Below, piece after piece: positions 15,269-23,757 of a DNA stretch of 24,170 nucleotides. How positions within the stretch are numbered: the first letter of the stretch is position 1; the number at the start of each line of letters is the position of its first letter. This DNA comes from Bdellovibrionales bacterium (lineage in GTDB: Bacteria; Bdellovibrionota_G; JALEGL01; JAGRAY01): positions 1 to 24,170 of the forward strand of contig JAGRAY010000008.1 of NCBI GenBank assembly GCA_020434375.1, written 5' to 3'. Position numbers and translations under genes: made by a program. The notes under the pieces were generated by a model that had not been told where the DNA came from, searched no databases, and saw nothing but the letters and a program-made list of their open reading frames with translations.

Positions 15269-17062
15269 TTATTCAACTTCAGGCTTTGCCTCAGGTTGTG
15301 CTTCAAGGCCTGCGTTTGGCTCTGCTTCAACCTCAGTTTTTGGGTCCGACTCTACTTCCTTTTTTGTACCAAGGTTTCGAAGTTCATCACCCATTAAATC
15401 ACCCAATGTTGGTTTTTTCTCAACCTGCTTTCGGGCCTTTTCTGCAATTTTCTTGCCCAAGCCTGATTTTGCAGCCTTGATCGAAAGACTCATCTTTCTT
15501 TCCTGAGGATCAACGCTCAAAACAATGGCTTTAATTTTGTCACCAACTTTATGAACAGATGAAGGTTTGTCGATTTTTTCTTCGGATATTTCCGAAACGT
15601 GCACCAAACCCTCAACCTCATCAGTGACTTGCACAAAGAGACCAAAATCTGTCACTTTAATAACTTCACCTTCGACTTCCGAACCAATCGAATACTTGTC
15701 GACAGCTTCTTGCCAAGGATCCGAGTTGAGCTGTTTAATTCCCAATGCAAAACGCTCTGCAGAAGGATCTACATTCAGAACTACAGTTTCTACAACATCA
15801 CCTTTTTTATAAACGTCGTGAGGGTTTTTTATTTTGTTAGACCACGAGAGATCTGAAATATGAACCAATCCATCGATGTCTTCTTCAACTTCTACAAAAA
15901 TACCAAAATCGGTAATATTTTTAACCTCGCCTCTAATTTTTGTTCCAGGCGCATATTTTTTCACCAGTTCATCCCAAGGATTCGGTTGCGTCTGTTTGAG
16001 ACCTAATGACATTCGGCGATTTTCCATATCGACATCAAGAATAATCGCTTCAACCTCATCACCAATTTTTAAAACCGCCGAGGGATGTTTGACACGTTTT
16101 GTCCACGACATTTCTGAAACGTGAATCAGCCCTTCAATGCCTTCTTCAATCTCGATAAATGCACCGTAGTCAGTTAAATTGACAACCTTACCCGAAACTT
16201 TTGCATTTCGAGGAAATTTCATGTCAACACCTTGCCAAGGATCAGAAATCATTTGCTTGAGTCCCAGTGAAACTCTCTCTTTAGATGTATCGTACTTGAG
16301 AACTTTCACTTGAATTTCTTCACCAATTTTTAACACTTCATTTGGATGATTAATGCGCTTCCAAGAAAGATCAGTAATATGAAGTAATCCATCAATACCG
16401 CCCAGATCCACGAAGGCACCATAGTCAGTAAGGTTTTTAACCACACCTTTAACAACGGCTCCCTCTTCAATAACGCTGAGTGTTTTTTGGCGAATAACTT
16501 CGCGTTCTTTTTCTAGAATCGCTCGGCGACTTAGAACAATATTCCCGCGCAATTTGTTAAACTTAATAATTTTAAACTGATACGTGTTTCCCAAGAGACG
16601 ATCTAAATCGCGTATGGGGGAAAGATCAATTTGGGACCCTGGTAGAAAAGCTTTGACACCTATATCTACTGCAAGACCACCTTTCACGCGTTCGGTTACG
16701 CGACCTTCAACGATGTCACCGCGCTCGCATGCTTCCGCGATTTCATCCCAGATGCGAAGTTTGTCTGCTTTTTCTTTAGAGACAATAACCAAGCCTTCAT
16801 CGTCTTCTGCGCTTTCTAAAAATACATCGACTTTGTCGCCCACAGCGACAGTCATGTTCCCTTTTTCGTCTAGAAATTCTTCCTTAGGAACCCGGCCCTC
16901 TGACTTGTAGCCAATATCAACCATGACGGTGTCATTCGTTACTTTAATAACGGTGCCCGAAATAATCTGGCCTTCTTTTATTTCCTTAGTTTCGCTGATG
17001 CTAGCTTCAAAGAGCTTCTCAAAGCTCTCTTGATTGTGTTCTACGTTTTCAATATTTTCCAT
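15269..17062 (-). CDS. rpsA: 30S ribosomal protein S1
   Basis: It binds mRNA leaders and helps start translation on weak or structured sites. 597 aa with six S1 RNA-binding repeats (about residues 30-98, 115-182, 199-267, 284-354, 371-441 and 458-527). Repeats 3-6 carry the strong signature TDYGAFVDL / DFGIFVEVEEDIDGLVHISDLSW. The last ~70 residues are a charged tail with a Glu/Pro/Ala-rich repeat (EVESDPKTEVEAEPNAGLEAQ) not typical of E. coli S1. The ATG has no strong ribosome site, only an AT-rich leader with AAGG far upstream, common for rpsA. A TTGACA box at 17148-17143 with a weak TAGAAA (18 nt spacing) is a candidate promoter. It is the first gene of rpsA-sppA-HIT and divergent from rpsT. 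Confidence 0.97.
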   Translation of the reverse strand: MENIENVEHNQESFEKLFEASISETKEIKEGQIISGTVIKVTNDTVMVDIGYKSEGRVPKEEFLDEKGNMTVAVGDKVDVFLESAEDDEGLVIVSKEKADKLRIWDEIAEACERGDIVEGRVTERVKGGLAVDIGVKAFLPGSQIDLSPIRDLDRLLGNTYQFKIIKFNKLRGNIVLSRRAILEKEREVIRQKTLSVIEEGAVVKGVVKNLTDYGAFVDLGGIDGLLHITDLSWKRINHPNEVLKIGEEIQVKVLKYDTSKERVSLGLKQMISDPWQGVDMKFPRNAKVSGKVVNLTDYGAFIEIEEGIEGLIHVSEMSWTKRVKHPSAVLKIGDEVEAIILDVDMENRRMSLGLKQTQPNPWDELVKKYAPGTKIRGEVKNITDFGIFVEVEEDIDGLVHISDLSWSNKIKNPHDVYKKGDVVETVVLNVDPSAERFALGIKQLNSDPWQEAVDKYSIGSEVEGEVIKVTDFGLFVQVTDEVEGLVHVSEISEEKIDKPSSVHKVGDKIKAIVLSVDPQERKMSLSIKAAKSGLGKKIAEKARKQVEKKPTLGDLMGDELRNLGTKKEVESDPKTEVEAEPNAGLEAQPEAKPEVE

Positions 17063-17087
17063 AACTTATAATTTAAATACCTTCTTT

Positions 17088-17166
17088 CCCAGACAATAAA
17101 ATTGCCCGTAAGCTCGCCTTTCTACTGAATAACCGAGTGAAATGTCAAAGAGTTTATTGTTTTGGG
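17088..17166. promoter_or_regulatory. Inverted repeat and candidate rpsA promoter between rpsA and rpsT
   Basis: Arms CCCAGACAATAAA (17088-17100) and TTTATTGTTTTGGG (17153-17166) are complementary apart from a small bulge and mismatch, enclosing the candidate rpsA promoter (minus strand TTGACA 17148-17143). A fold or protein site controlling the ribosomal genes is possible but unproven. Confidence 0.4.
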
Positions 17167-17212
17167 CTCAATTATTATAAAAATAAGTTTGAAAGATTAT
17201 GCTCAAACATGC

Positions 17213-17239
17213 TTGACAAGCCCGGGAGCTTTCTATAAG
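17213..17239 (+). promoter_or_regulatory. Candidate rpsT promoter
   Basis: TTGACA (17213-17218) and TATAAG (17234-17239), spaced 15 nt, slightly short. The predicted start of transcription would be only about 10 nt before the rpsT ATG. Confidence 0.4.
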
Positions 17240-17254
17240 ACGGTCAGACAAATT

Positions 17255-17515
17255 ATGGCTAATCATAAATCTGCAATTAAAAGACATCGTCAAAACGAAA
17301 AACGTGCTGAGTATAATCGCTGGTGGAAATCTCGCGTTAAAACAGCAGCTAGAACAGTTGCCGACGCCGTCACCGCAAAAGACAAAGACACTGCTTCAAA
17401 GGCTCTAGCCAGCGCAATGAAAGAAATTCAAAAAGCTAAAGTTAAGGGCATTTTACACAAAAATGCAGCGGCGAGAAAAATCTCGCGCCTTTCGAAGACT
17501 GTCTCTAGTTTATAA
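17255..17515 (+). CDS. rpsT: 30S ribosomal protein S20
   Basis: A small basic protein that binds 16S rRNA early in 30S assembly; 86 aa, the normal size. It begins MANHKSAIKRHRQNEKRAEY, the standard S20 start, and the helical rest with KGILHKNAAARKISRLS is typical. The frame stays open further upstream to a TTG at 17162, but that would add 31 residues foreign to the family, so ATG 17255 is chosen. No clear Shine-Dalgarno precedes it. It is a single-gene unit, convergent with holA. Confidence 0.96.
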   Translation: MANHKSAIKRHRQNEKRAEYNRWWKSRVKTAARTVADAVTAKDKDTASKALASAMKEIQKAKVKGILHKNAAARKISRLSKTVSSL

Positions 17516-17538
17516 TTTTCAGCATCAAAAATCTGAAT

Positions 17539-18507
17539 TTATCGTTGACTCGTCATTTCAAGGATCGTTTTTTCAACCAAACTTTGGTTGTTAAGTCCCG
17601 TTGATTTTAAATCAGTATCCAACTGCGTCAGCTTTTTGACACCCTGGAATAAGAGCTCAATTGTGAAGCTCTTTGCCTGCGCTTTATACTTACTAACTAG
17701 AAACGGTGGAACGCCTAATGCCGAGGCAGGTGAAGACGAGGAATCATTAGCTTGAACCTGATTCATCATAAATTTTGCTTTGATAAGAATTTTAAGATGC
17801 CTTGCAAGCATGGCTACTACCACCAGCGCCGGAGTCCCTTGATCAAATAAATATTTAAGAGCCGTTAGAGACTCCTTCGCTTTGCCCTCAAAAACCGCAT
17901 CCGTGAACTGAAAAATACTGTCCCCAGAGGATTTTAAAACCAGAGCTGAAACCGCATCTACGGTAATCGTTTTTTCTGGTGCCATGAAAAGTTCGAGCTT
18001 CTCTATTTCGCTTGAAAGTCGAGATAAGTTTGTTCCAATCGCATCAACCAGCGCCATTCGCGCCTTCGGATCTACCGACAGGTCTTTTTGTTTAGCTAAT
18101 TTATCCACCCAACCTGGCATCATATTGGGTTTTGGCGGAACCAGATCATGAAGGTAACCTTGCTTTACAAGCATTTTGATGACTTTCTTTCGCTTATCGA
18201 GTTTTTCAGCTTGAAGCACTAAAATCGTATGCTCCGGAGGATTCTCCAGATACTTGAGCCACAAAGGCTCATCATCGACTCTGATGTCAGTGGCGTTTCG
18301 AACGGTGATAAGACGCCAATTTGACAGCATAGGAAATGTATTGGCCAAATCAAAAATTTCTGACCAGGACTTCTCTTTTGCACTAAAGTGATCATCGTTA
18401 AAACCTTTGGAACCTTCTGGAAAAATTTTCTTTCGAAGATCTTCAATGAAAAATTTTTGAAGTAGGGGCTCCTGGCCCGTTAATACGTAAACTGGCGCTA
18501 TTTTCAC
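17539..18507 (-). CDS. holA: DNA polymerase III delta subunit
   Basis: The clamp-loader subunit that opens the beta sliding clamp. 322 aa (normal). The N-terminus YVLTGQEPLLQKFFIEDLRK is the family signature, followed by a degenerate AAA+ fold (FPMLSNWRLITVRNA, TILVLQAEKLDKRKKVIK) and the helical collar (ALVVVAMLARHLKILIKAKF, SLVEKTILEM). The start is GTG at 18507, overlapping the leuS stop by 4 nt (GTGA). leuS-holA adjacency is common in bacteria. It ends 23 nt from the convergent rpsT stop, over a weak TTCAG/CTGAA hairpin. Confidence 0.93.
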   Translation of the reverse strand: MKIAPVYVLTGQEPLLQKFFIEDLRKKIFPEGSKGFNDDHFSAKEKSWSEIFDLANTFPMLSNWRLITVRNATDIRVDDEPLWLKYLENPPEHTILVLQAEKLDKRKKVIKMLVKQGYLHDLVPPKPNMMPGWVDKLAKQKDLSVDPKARMALVDAIGTNLSRLSSEIEKLELFMAPEKTITVDAVSALVLKSSGDSIFQFTDAVFEGKAKESLTALKYLFDQGTPALVVVAMLARHLKILIKAKFMMNQVQANDSSSSPASALGVPPFLVSKYKAQAKSFTIELLFQGVKKLTQLDTDLKSTGLNNQSLVEKTILEMTSQR

Positions 18508-21035
18508 GACAAGACTAGATTAATCAATTTATCCGGTACGTAAATAGTTTTGGCAATTGAATGACCTTCAATAAAACGACCTACATTTTCGTTTTCTTTG
18601 GCTAAGGTTAGAACTTCGTCTTTTGAAAGCCCACGAGGCACATCTAATTTGCCACGAAGTTTTCCATTGACTTGAACCACCAAGGTCACTTTTCCCTCTT
18701 GAATCCACAAATTGTCAACCAAAGGCCAAGGCTGATGCGAAACCATATCTTGCATATTCATTTGCTTTGCTAATTCTTCCGAAATATGAGGAACAAATGG
18801 TTCGCACAAAATCACAATTTGTCTTTTAATTTTGCTCCACACCAAGTGGGTGGCCGGTGACAAATCATCCTGAGATTTTTCGGAAAGAGACCAAAAGTCA
18901 GAGCGTTGACCCGACACATGGTTGATAAGTTCCATAATTGCACTTATCGCCGTATTAAAATGAAACCGTTCAATGCCTTCACTGACGCCTTTGATCGCTT
19001 TCTGAAGCTCTGTCATCGCGCTCTTAGCCACTGGATCTTGTTGAATCTCTTGATCCGAAACAGAATTTTCATTTTCCGTAGCGGAGTGAAGAATCAAAAC
19101 AAAGCGCCAGAGACGATCCAAAAATCGATAGAGACCCTCAACCCCACGATCATTCCAATCTAAATCTTTTTCTGCAGGCGCAGCAAAAAGTGAAAATGCT
19201 CGAACCGTATCAGCACCATATTTGGCAATGAGATCATCTGGGTCAACCACATTCCCCTTAGACTTCGACATTTTTTCACCATCTTTGATCACCATGCCCT
19301 GGGTTAGAAGTTTAGCAAAGGGTTCTGAAATATTGATATGACCACTGTCGCGCAAAACTCTCGTAATGAAACGGGAGTATAGTAAATGCAACACAGCATG
19401 TTCCACACCTCCAATATATTGATCCACTGGCGTCCAATAAGTGGCCAGACTCTTATCAAACATTCCTTTTTCATAGTTAGGCGACGCGTATCGGAAAAAA
19501 TACCAAGACGACTCCATGAAGGTATCCATGGTATCGGTATCTCTTTTTGCTGCGCCCTCACATTTTGGACATTTTACCTTCACGAAGGAGTTTACCTGCG
19601 AAAGAGGTGAACCTCCTTGTCCTGTTAATGGAGCTTTTTTAGGTAAGAGAATAGGCAGGTTCTTTTCATCTTCTGGAACAATACCGCAAGATTCGCAATG
19701 AATCATTGGTATAGGTGTGCCCCAATAGCGCTGCCTTGAGATACCCCAATCTTTTAATCGATAGGTCACAGCAGATTCCCCCATTTTGATTTTTGAAAGG
19801 GCATCTACAATCATTTTCTTCGCTAAGAGATTATCCAAACCGTTGAAAACATCAGAGGACACGAGTGTTCCGCTTTCTGTGTAGGCCTCTTGGAGACCCT
19901 CTGGGTCTAAGGACCGTCCCAAAGGTTGAATAACAATTTTCTTTGGAAGATCATACTTGCGAGCGAAATCAAAGTCCCGCTGATCATGAGCCGGAACACC
20001 CATGACAGCACCTGTCCCATAATCCATTAAAACAAAGTTCGCTGAATACACAGGAACCCTCTGCTTACTGAGCGGATGGGAAACATAAATTCCCGTAAAA
20101 ATGCCTTCCTTTTCAATCAAATTGAGTTTTCGCTGAGAAAAGTCTTCTTTCTTGGTTTTTTGTATAAAAGCGTCAACCACAGCCTTTTGCTCTTGGGGAA
20201 CCAAACCCGCTTCACTGGCCAAAAGAGGATGCTCCGGAGCAATAGAAATAAAGGTCACACCAAAAAGTGTATCAGGTCGCGTTGTAAAAACACGAATGCT
20301 CTCGGATCTTCCTTCAATGGTAAAATCAATCATGGCGCCTTCACTGCGCCCAATCCAATTGCGCTGCATGGTTACAACTTTTTCAGGCCATCCCTTTTCA
20401 ATCGTTTTCAAACCTTCAAGAAGTTCATCGGCATATCGAGTAATTCGAAGAAACCACTGCTCTAAATCTTTTTGAATAACACTTGAAGCACAACGCCAAC
20501 ACTTTCCGTTTTCAACTTGTTCGTTTGCAAGAACGGTCTGGCACTTTGGGCACCAGTGAACCAACGATTTCTTTCGATAGGCTAAGCCTTTATTAAACAT
20601 TTGTATAAAAAGCCATTGCTCCCAGCGGTAATAACTTGGCTCACACGTCACTACCATGCGATCCCAATCGACAAACAGTCCAAGACGCTGCATCTGTTTG
20701 GTCATGGCTTTTATGTTTTGCTTAGTCCACTGACTCGGGTGCACATTGTTTTGAATTGCGGCGTTTTCTGCCGGCATACCAAAAGCATCAAATCCCATAG
20801 GTCTAAGCACATTTTTGCCTAGATGCCTTCGATATCGAGCAATACAGTCACCGATCGAATAATTTCGAACGTGCCCCATATGCAGCCGTCCTGAAGGATA
20901 GGGAAACATATCGAGAACATAGGATTTTTCTTTGTCGTTTTCGATGGCTTTATAGGTTTTTTCTTTCAGCCATTTCTTTTGCCACTTGGGTTCAATTTTC
21001 AATGGCTCGTAGTGTGGAATGGTTCTTCGACTCAT
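18504..21035 (-). CDS. leuS: Leucyl-tRNA synthetase
   Basis: Class Ia synthetase that charges tRNA-Leu. With the start used here it is 843 aa. Motifs, numbered from an upstream ATG at 21059 eight residues earlier: HMGH (HIGH) at 60-63, editing-site TTRPDTLFG at 259-267 and GVPAHDQRDFDFA from 354, and KMSKS at 596-600. Zinc-type cysteine pairs lie at 170/173, 187/190, 455/458 and 497/500. ATG 21035 (MSRRTIPHYEPLKIEPKWQ) fits the family. The longer start at 21059 has AAAGG touching the ATG, which is too close to act. A candidate promoter (TTGTCT 21076-21071, 17 nt, TATACA 21053-21048) also favours the shorter form. It is divergent from metG. Confidence 0.95.
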   Translation of the reverse strand: MSRRTIPHYEPLKIEPKWQKKWLKEKTYKAIENDKEKSYVLDMFPYPSGRLHMGHVRNYSIGDCIARYRRHLGKNVLRPMGFDAFGMPAENAAIQNNVHPSQWTKQNIKAMTKQMQRLGLFVDWDRMVVTCEPSYYRWEQWLFIQMFNKGLAYRKKSLVHWCPKCQTVLANEQVENGKCWRCASSVIQKDLEQWFLRITRYADELLEGLKTIEKGWPEKVVTMQRNWIGRSEGAMIDFTIEGRSESIRVFTTRPDTLFGVTFISIAPEHPLLASEAGLVPQEQKAVVDAFIQKTKKEDFSQRKLNLIEKEGIFTGIYVSHPLSKQRVPVYSANFVLMDYGTGAVMGVPAHDQRDFDFARKYDLPKKIVIQPLGRSLDPEGLQEAYTESGTLVSSDVFNGLDNLLAKKMIVDALSKIKMGESAVTYRLKDWGISRQRYWGTPIPMIHCESCGIVPEDEKNLPILLPKKAPLTGQGGSPLSQVNSFVKVKCPKCEGAAKRDTDTMDTFMESSWYFFRYASPNYEKGMFDKSLATYWTPVDQYIGGVEHAVLHLLYSRFITRVLRDSGHINISEPFAKLLTQGMVIKDGEKMSKSKGNVVDPDDLIAKYGADTVRAFSLFAAPAEKDLDWNDRGVEGLYRFLDRLWRFVLILHSATENENSVSDQEIQQDPVAKSAMTELQKAIKGVSEGIERFHFNTAISAIMELINHVSGQRSDFWSLSEKSQDDLSPATHLVWSKIKRQIVILCEPFVPHISEELAKQMNMQDMVSHQPWPLVDNLWIQEGKVTLVVQVNGKLRGKLDVPRGLSKDEVLTLAKENENVGRFIEGHSIAKTIYVPDKLINLVLS

Positions 21036-21041
21036 ATGGAG

Positions 21042-21069
21042 TTGACATGTATAGTACATCCTTTGTAAG
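21042..21069 (+). promoter_or_regulatory. Candidate metG promoter, interleaved with the leuS promoter
   Basis: TTGACA (21042-21047), a 16-nt spacer and TGTAAG (21064-21069) read towards metG. The candidate leuS promoter on the other strand occupies 21048-21076, so the two would compete. Confidence 0.35.
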
Positions 21070-21086
21070 GAGACAAGAACGCACGT

Positions 21087-22583
21087 ATGACCACATTTTA
21101 CATCACGACTGCCATCGACTATGCCAATTCAACCCCCCATTTGGGAACAGCCTATGAGAAAATCGGCGCCGATACCATCGCTCGTTATCACCGCCTTTTG
21201 GGAAAAACAGTTCACTTTCTAATGGGCAACGATGAACACTCTCAAAATGTTCGGAAAAAAGCACAGGAGTCTGGTCTAGATCCAAAAGTTTATTGTGATC
21301 AAATGGCTCAACAATTTAAAAATGCGTGGAAAGAGCTGCTTATTTCCAATGATGATTTTATACAAACCACCGAGCCCCGGCATCACCAAATGGTTCGCGA
21401 ACTTGCAACGCGCATCTATGAAAAAGGATTTATCTATAAAGCTCCATATGAGGGGCATTACTGCATATCTTGCGAAACATTTTACCAAGAGAAAGACTTA
21501 CAGGACGGTCTTTGCCCAAATCATAAAACCAAACCAGAGTGGATTCGCGAAGAGAACTATTTTTTTAAGTTGACGGCGTTTTCAGAAAAACTCAAGCACC
21601 TGATACAGTCCGAGCGATTTATTCGCCCTGAAGCAAGGCGCAACGAGCTTCTCAATGTACTTGAACAAGGCCTTCAAGATGTTTCTATTTCTAGAGCAGA
21701 AACCGAATGGGGCATACCCCTTCCTTTTGATGAGAGTGCAGTCACCTATGTTTGGTTTGATGCACTCATTAATTATATTTCCGCAATCGGACCCATTGGC
21801 AGTGAACTATTCAATAATTGTTGGCCTGCAGATCTTCATGTCATTGGAAAAGATATCACGAGGTTTCATGGATTAATTTGGCCCGCAATGCTTATGGCCG
21901 CCGACCTTCCAGTACCTCAATCTATTTGGGCTCACGGGTTTATTTCAATCAAAGGCGAAAAAATGTCTAAAAGCCGTGGGAATACCGCTGATCCATTGGT
22001 GCTTGCCAAAACATATGGGGCGGAAACATTGCGCTATCACCTGATGCGAGAAGTACCCTGGGATAAAGACGGCGATTTTTCAGAAGAACGCCTGAGGCTG
22101 CGATACAACGCAGACCTTGCCAATGATCTTGGCAATTTGTTAAGCCGAACAATTGGGATGACCCTCAAATACTTTGGAAAAACCTTGAGCAAACCCGACA
22201 CGAATCCTTACAAAAACTTTACCGATCAGGTCGACGCTTGCGTCGAATCATATCATCGTAGAATGAGCGAATATCTAATTTCTCAGGCGCTGGACGAAGC
22301 ATTTAAAATTGTAACCCAGGCCAATCTATTCATTGGCGAACATCAGCCTTGGACGATGGCCAAGAAACCCGATGAGGAAACAAAACTTCACGCCCTATTA
22401 TTTTCGTGCTTGCAAGCATTGGCAACAACGGGCCGACTTCTTCTGCCGGTAATGCCCTCTAAAATGGAAACATTATTAGAAGCTCTCGGAGTTAAAATAT
22501 CAGATAACAACCCACAGATATTTAACTTAGATTTAAAAACACCCCTATTCCCCCGCCTTGAAACCCCAAATGAAAACACGTAG
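21087..22583 (+). CDS. metG: Methionyl-tRNA synthetase, short form
   Basis: Class Ia synthetase for tRNA-Met. 498 aa: it has the catalytic and anticodon-binding domains but not the C-terminal tRNA-binding (EMAP-like) domain of longer MetRS. Motifs: PHLGTAYE (HIGH region, 17-24), one zinc knuckle with Cys126/Cys129 (CISC) and Cys143 plus His146 (CPNH), WFDALINY at 223-230 and KMSKS at 292-296. The start MTTFYITTAIDYANSTPHLG is typical. AAGGAG lies 14 nt before the ATG, rather far. The end LFPRLE matches the normal end of the core enzyme, with a few extra residues. A broken tRNA-Met gene begins only 11 nt after the stop. Confidence 0.95.
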   Translation: MTTFYITTAIDYANSTPHLGTAYEKIGADTIARYHRLLGKTVHFLMGNDEHSQNVRKKAQESGLDPKVYCDQMAQQFKNAWKELLISNDDFIQTTEPRHHQMVRELATRIYEKGFIYKAPYEGHYCISCETFYQEKDLQDGLCPNHKTKPEWIREENYFFKLTAFSEKLKHLIQSERFIRPEARRNELLNVLEQGLQDVSISRAETEWGIPLPFDESAVTYVWFDALINYISAIGPIGSELFNNCWPADLHVIGKDITRFHGLIWPAMLMAADLPVPQSIWAHGFISIKGEKMSKSRGNTADPLVLAKTYGAETLRYHLMREVPWDKDGDFSEERLRLRYNADLANDLGNLLSRTIGMTLKYFGKTLSKPDTNPYKNFTDQVDACVESYHRRMSEYLISQALDEAFKIVTQANLFIGEHQPWTMAKKPDEETKLHALLFSCLQALATTGRLLLPVMPSKMETLLEALGVKISDNNPQIFNLDLKTPLFPRLETPNENT

Positions 22584-22594
22584 ATAAATTTTTA

Positions 22595-22643
22595 CGGACT
22601 CATAACCCGAAGGTCGTCAGTTCAAATCTGGCCCCCGCTACCA
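22595..22643 (+). tRNA. 3' fragment of a tRNA-Met (CAU) gene
   Basis: The sequence reads as the anticodon loop CTCATAA (22599-22605, anticodon CAT), the CCCGA anticodon strand, the variable loop AGGTC, a complete T arm (GTCAG-TTCAAAT-CTGGC), the acceptor strand CCCCGCT, A73 and an encoded CCA. The 5' half (acceptor, D arm and most of the 5' anticodon stem) is absent: upstream is the metG stop and 11 AT-rich bases. Such 3' halves are typical att-site duplicates left by tyrosine recombinases, or breakpoints of rearrangement. It cannot be a working tRNA as it stands. Confidence 0.85.
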
Positions 22644-22651
22644 ACTAACTA

Positions 22652-22682
22652 TTAAGGTTAACCTTAAGGTTAATCCTTAACC
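22652..22682. repeat. Interlocked palindromes of TTAAGGTTAA units
   Basis: TTAAGGTTAACCTTAA (22652-22667) and TTAACCTTAAGGTTAA (22658-22673) are both perfect 16-bp palindromes sharing 10 bases, followed by a further TCCTTAACC. They lie 8 bases after the tRNA fragment. They could be protein-binding sites of an attachment region, or a chance AT-rich array. Confidence 0.6.
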
Positions 22683-22890
22683 TACTAAGCTCAAATCCAA
22701 CCCAAAGCTTAAAGCCCTACCAACGGCCAATTTCCAAGCCTCAATCCTGAGGGCGTCTGGACTGCGGTCGAAAACTGGAGAGGTTGTAGAAACAGAGTCT
22801 GAAGAGCAAAAAGCTAAAGTGTAATCCTGGGACACCCGACGCTATCCGATTTTCGTACTTAAAAATCTTGGGGCAGTCTCCAGAATCAAA
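22683..22890. other. Gene-poor stretch with a possible gene remnant
   Basis: A plus-strand frame is open from 22681 to a TAA at 22822-22824 (47 codons) but has no start codon. It ends in hydrophilic residues RSKTGEVVETESEEQKAKV. It reads like a protein C-terminus but matches nothing I know. The rest shows no clear signal. Confidence 0.25.
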
Positions 22891-23052
22891 CTATCCTCGA
22901 ATTAACCACTTAGCTCCTCTTCCTTTGCCAACAGATTTTATTTTCTTTTCATCTCTCAATTGTCTAAGGACATTTCGAATCATATCGCGACTAACACCTG
23001 TAATCCAGGGACGTACGCCTGGACCTGAATTAGAGTGAGAACTTCGGGGCAT
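22891..23052 (-). CDS. Small winged-helix ORF, probably a gene remnant
   Basis: A 53-aa frame from ATG 23052. Its second half, VSRDMIRNVLRQLRDEKKIK followed by SVGKGRGAKWLIRG, is a convincing helix-turn-helix plus wing as in DNA-binding regulators. The first half (MPRSSHSNSGPGVRPW) is not recognised. The frame is the same as that of the nucleotidyltransferase gene just upstream, separated by tandem TAA TAA stops (23083-23088), and it is open between those stops and the ATG. No Shine-Dalgarno is present. It may be the tail of a larger regulator, or a small protein at the end of the operon. Confidence 0.5.
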   Translation of the reverse strand: MPRSSHSNSGPGVRPWITGVSRDMIRNVLRQLRDEKKIKSVGKGRGAKWLIRG

Positions 23053-23085
23053 ACTTATGGATATCTGATCTTTAGGTAACTGTTA

Positions 23086-23757
23086 TTAGAGGAGATCGCT
23101 CCTATTAATTTTGTTTAGAGTTGATTCAATTACCTTTCTCTGATTCTTATGAAAACTTTCAAAAATAGTTTTCATTGAGTCTTTATATGTAGGAACATGG
23201 TGGCAAATGGAGAGGATATCTACTCCTTGAGATAAGTCATTTTGAGCTTTGTCTTTCTTTTGCCTTCTCGTGCTTATGAGAACTTTATGAAATCCGAATC
23301 GAACAGGATGAGGTGCGAGCATGGTGATTCCCTGATATTTAATTTGAACTGGGTCGGTTAACAAAATGTCCATAAATCTTAAGGCTTGAGCCTTTATATG
23401 TAGTTGCTTAATGTTTACCGGCTTATCTTTAGGTGGACCTTTTTCAGGAACCAAAAAGTCAATCATCAGTTCAGGATGGTCAAAACTCATGGAACCATCG
23501 GAATGAAATTCCACCAAGAAACCTAACTTTTCTAAAAGGGGTTGAATATCCACATCTGATTTTAACTGACAGGGCAGGGGCACTAAAAAGTCCATGTCTC
23601 TGGTTCGAAGAGCTGAAAATTCTTTTTTTGGAAACAAGTCTTTGTAGAAAAACATACACCAGCTTCCCACCAACAGAACATGATCGAGCACTTTTTCTTC
23701 GTGCAAAAGCTTTAGTACGTCGAGAACAAGTTTAGTTTGCGGGGGCAGCTTTTTCAT
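23086..23757 (-). CDS. Nucleotidyltransferase-fold protein, GSU2403/NTP_transf_8-like
   Basis: 223 aa. The nucleotidyltransferase core is visible: GSW at 31-33, then RTRDMDFLVP with Asp54 and Asp56, and a third acidic residue Asp101 in HPELMIDFLVP, fitting the GS...DxD...D pattern. Conserved-looking blocks include NIKQLHIKAQALRFMDIL and HPVRFGFHKVLISTRRQKKD. I recall this layout from the GSU2403-type family. Relatives of this fold include antitoxin-linked and abortive-infection enzymes (AbiEii, MenT), but the role of this family is not established. It overlaps the end of the 107-aa gene by 26 nt, so the two are co-translated. The active-site residues appear intact. Confidence 0.7.
   Translation of the reverse strand: MKKLPPQTKLVLDVLKLLHEEKVLDHVLLVGSWCMFFYKDLFPKKEFSALRTRDMDFLVPLPCQLKSDVDIQPLLEKLGFLVEFHSDGSMSFDHPELMIDFLVPEKGPPKDKPVNIKQLHIKAQALRFMDILLTDPVQIKYQGITMLAPHPVRFGFHKVLISTRRQKKDKAQNDLSQGVDILSICHHVPTYKDSMKTIFESFHKNQRKVIESTLNKINRSDLL

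Noticed and set aside
17162..17254. N-terminal extension of rpsT from a TTG
   Set aside because: The extra 31 residues are unlike S20, and the family start MANHKSAIKRH lies at the internal ATG; the candidate promoter also lies inside the extension.
22595..22643. Complete tRNA gene
   Set aside because: The 5' half cannot be found upstream; only the anticodon loop to CCA is present.
22681..22824. 47-codon open frame as a gene
   Set aside because: It has no start codon or ribosome site and no recognisable family; kept only as a possible remnant.
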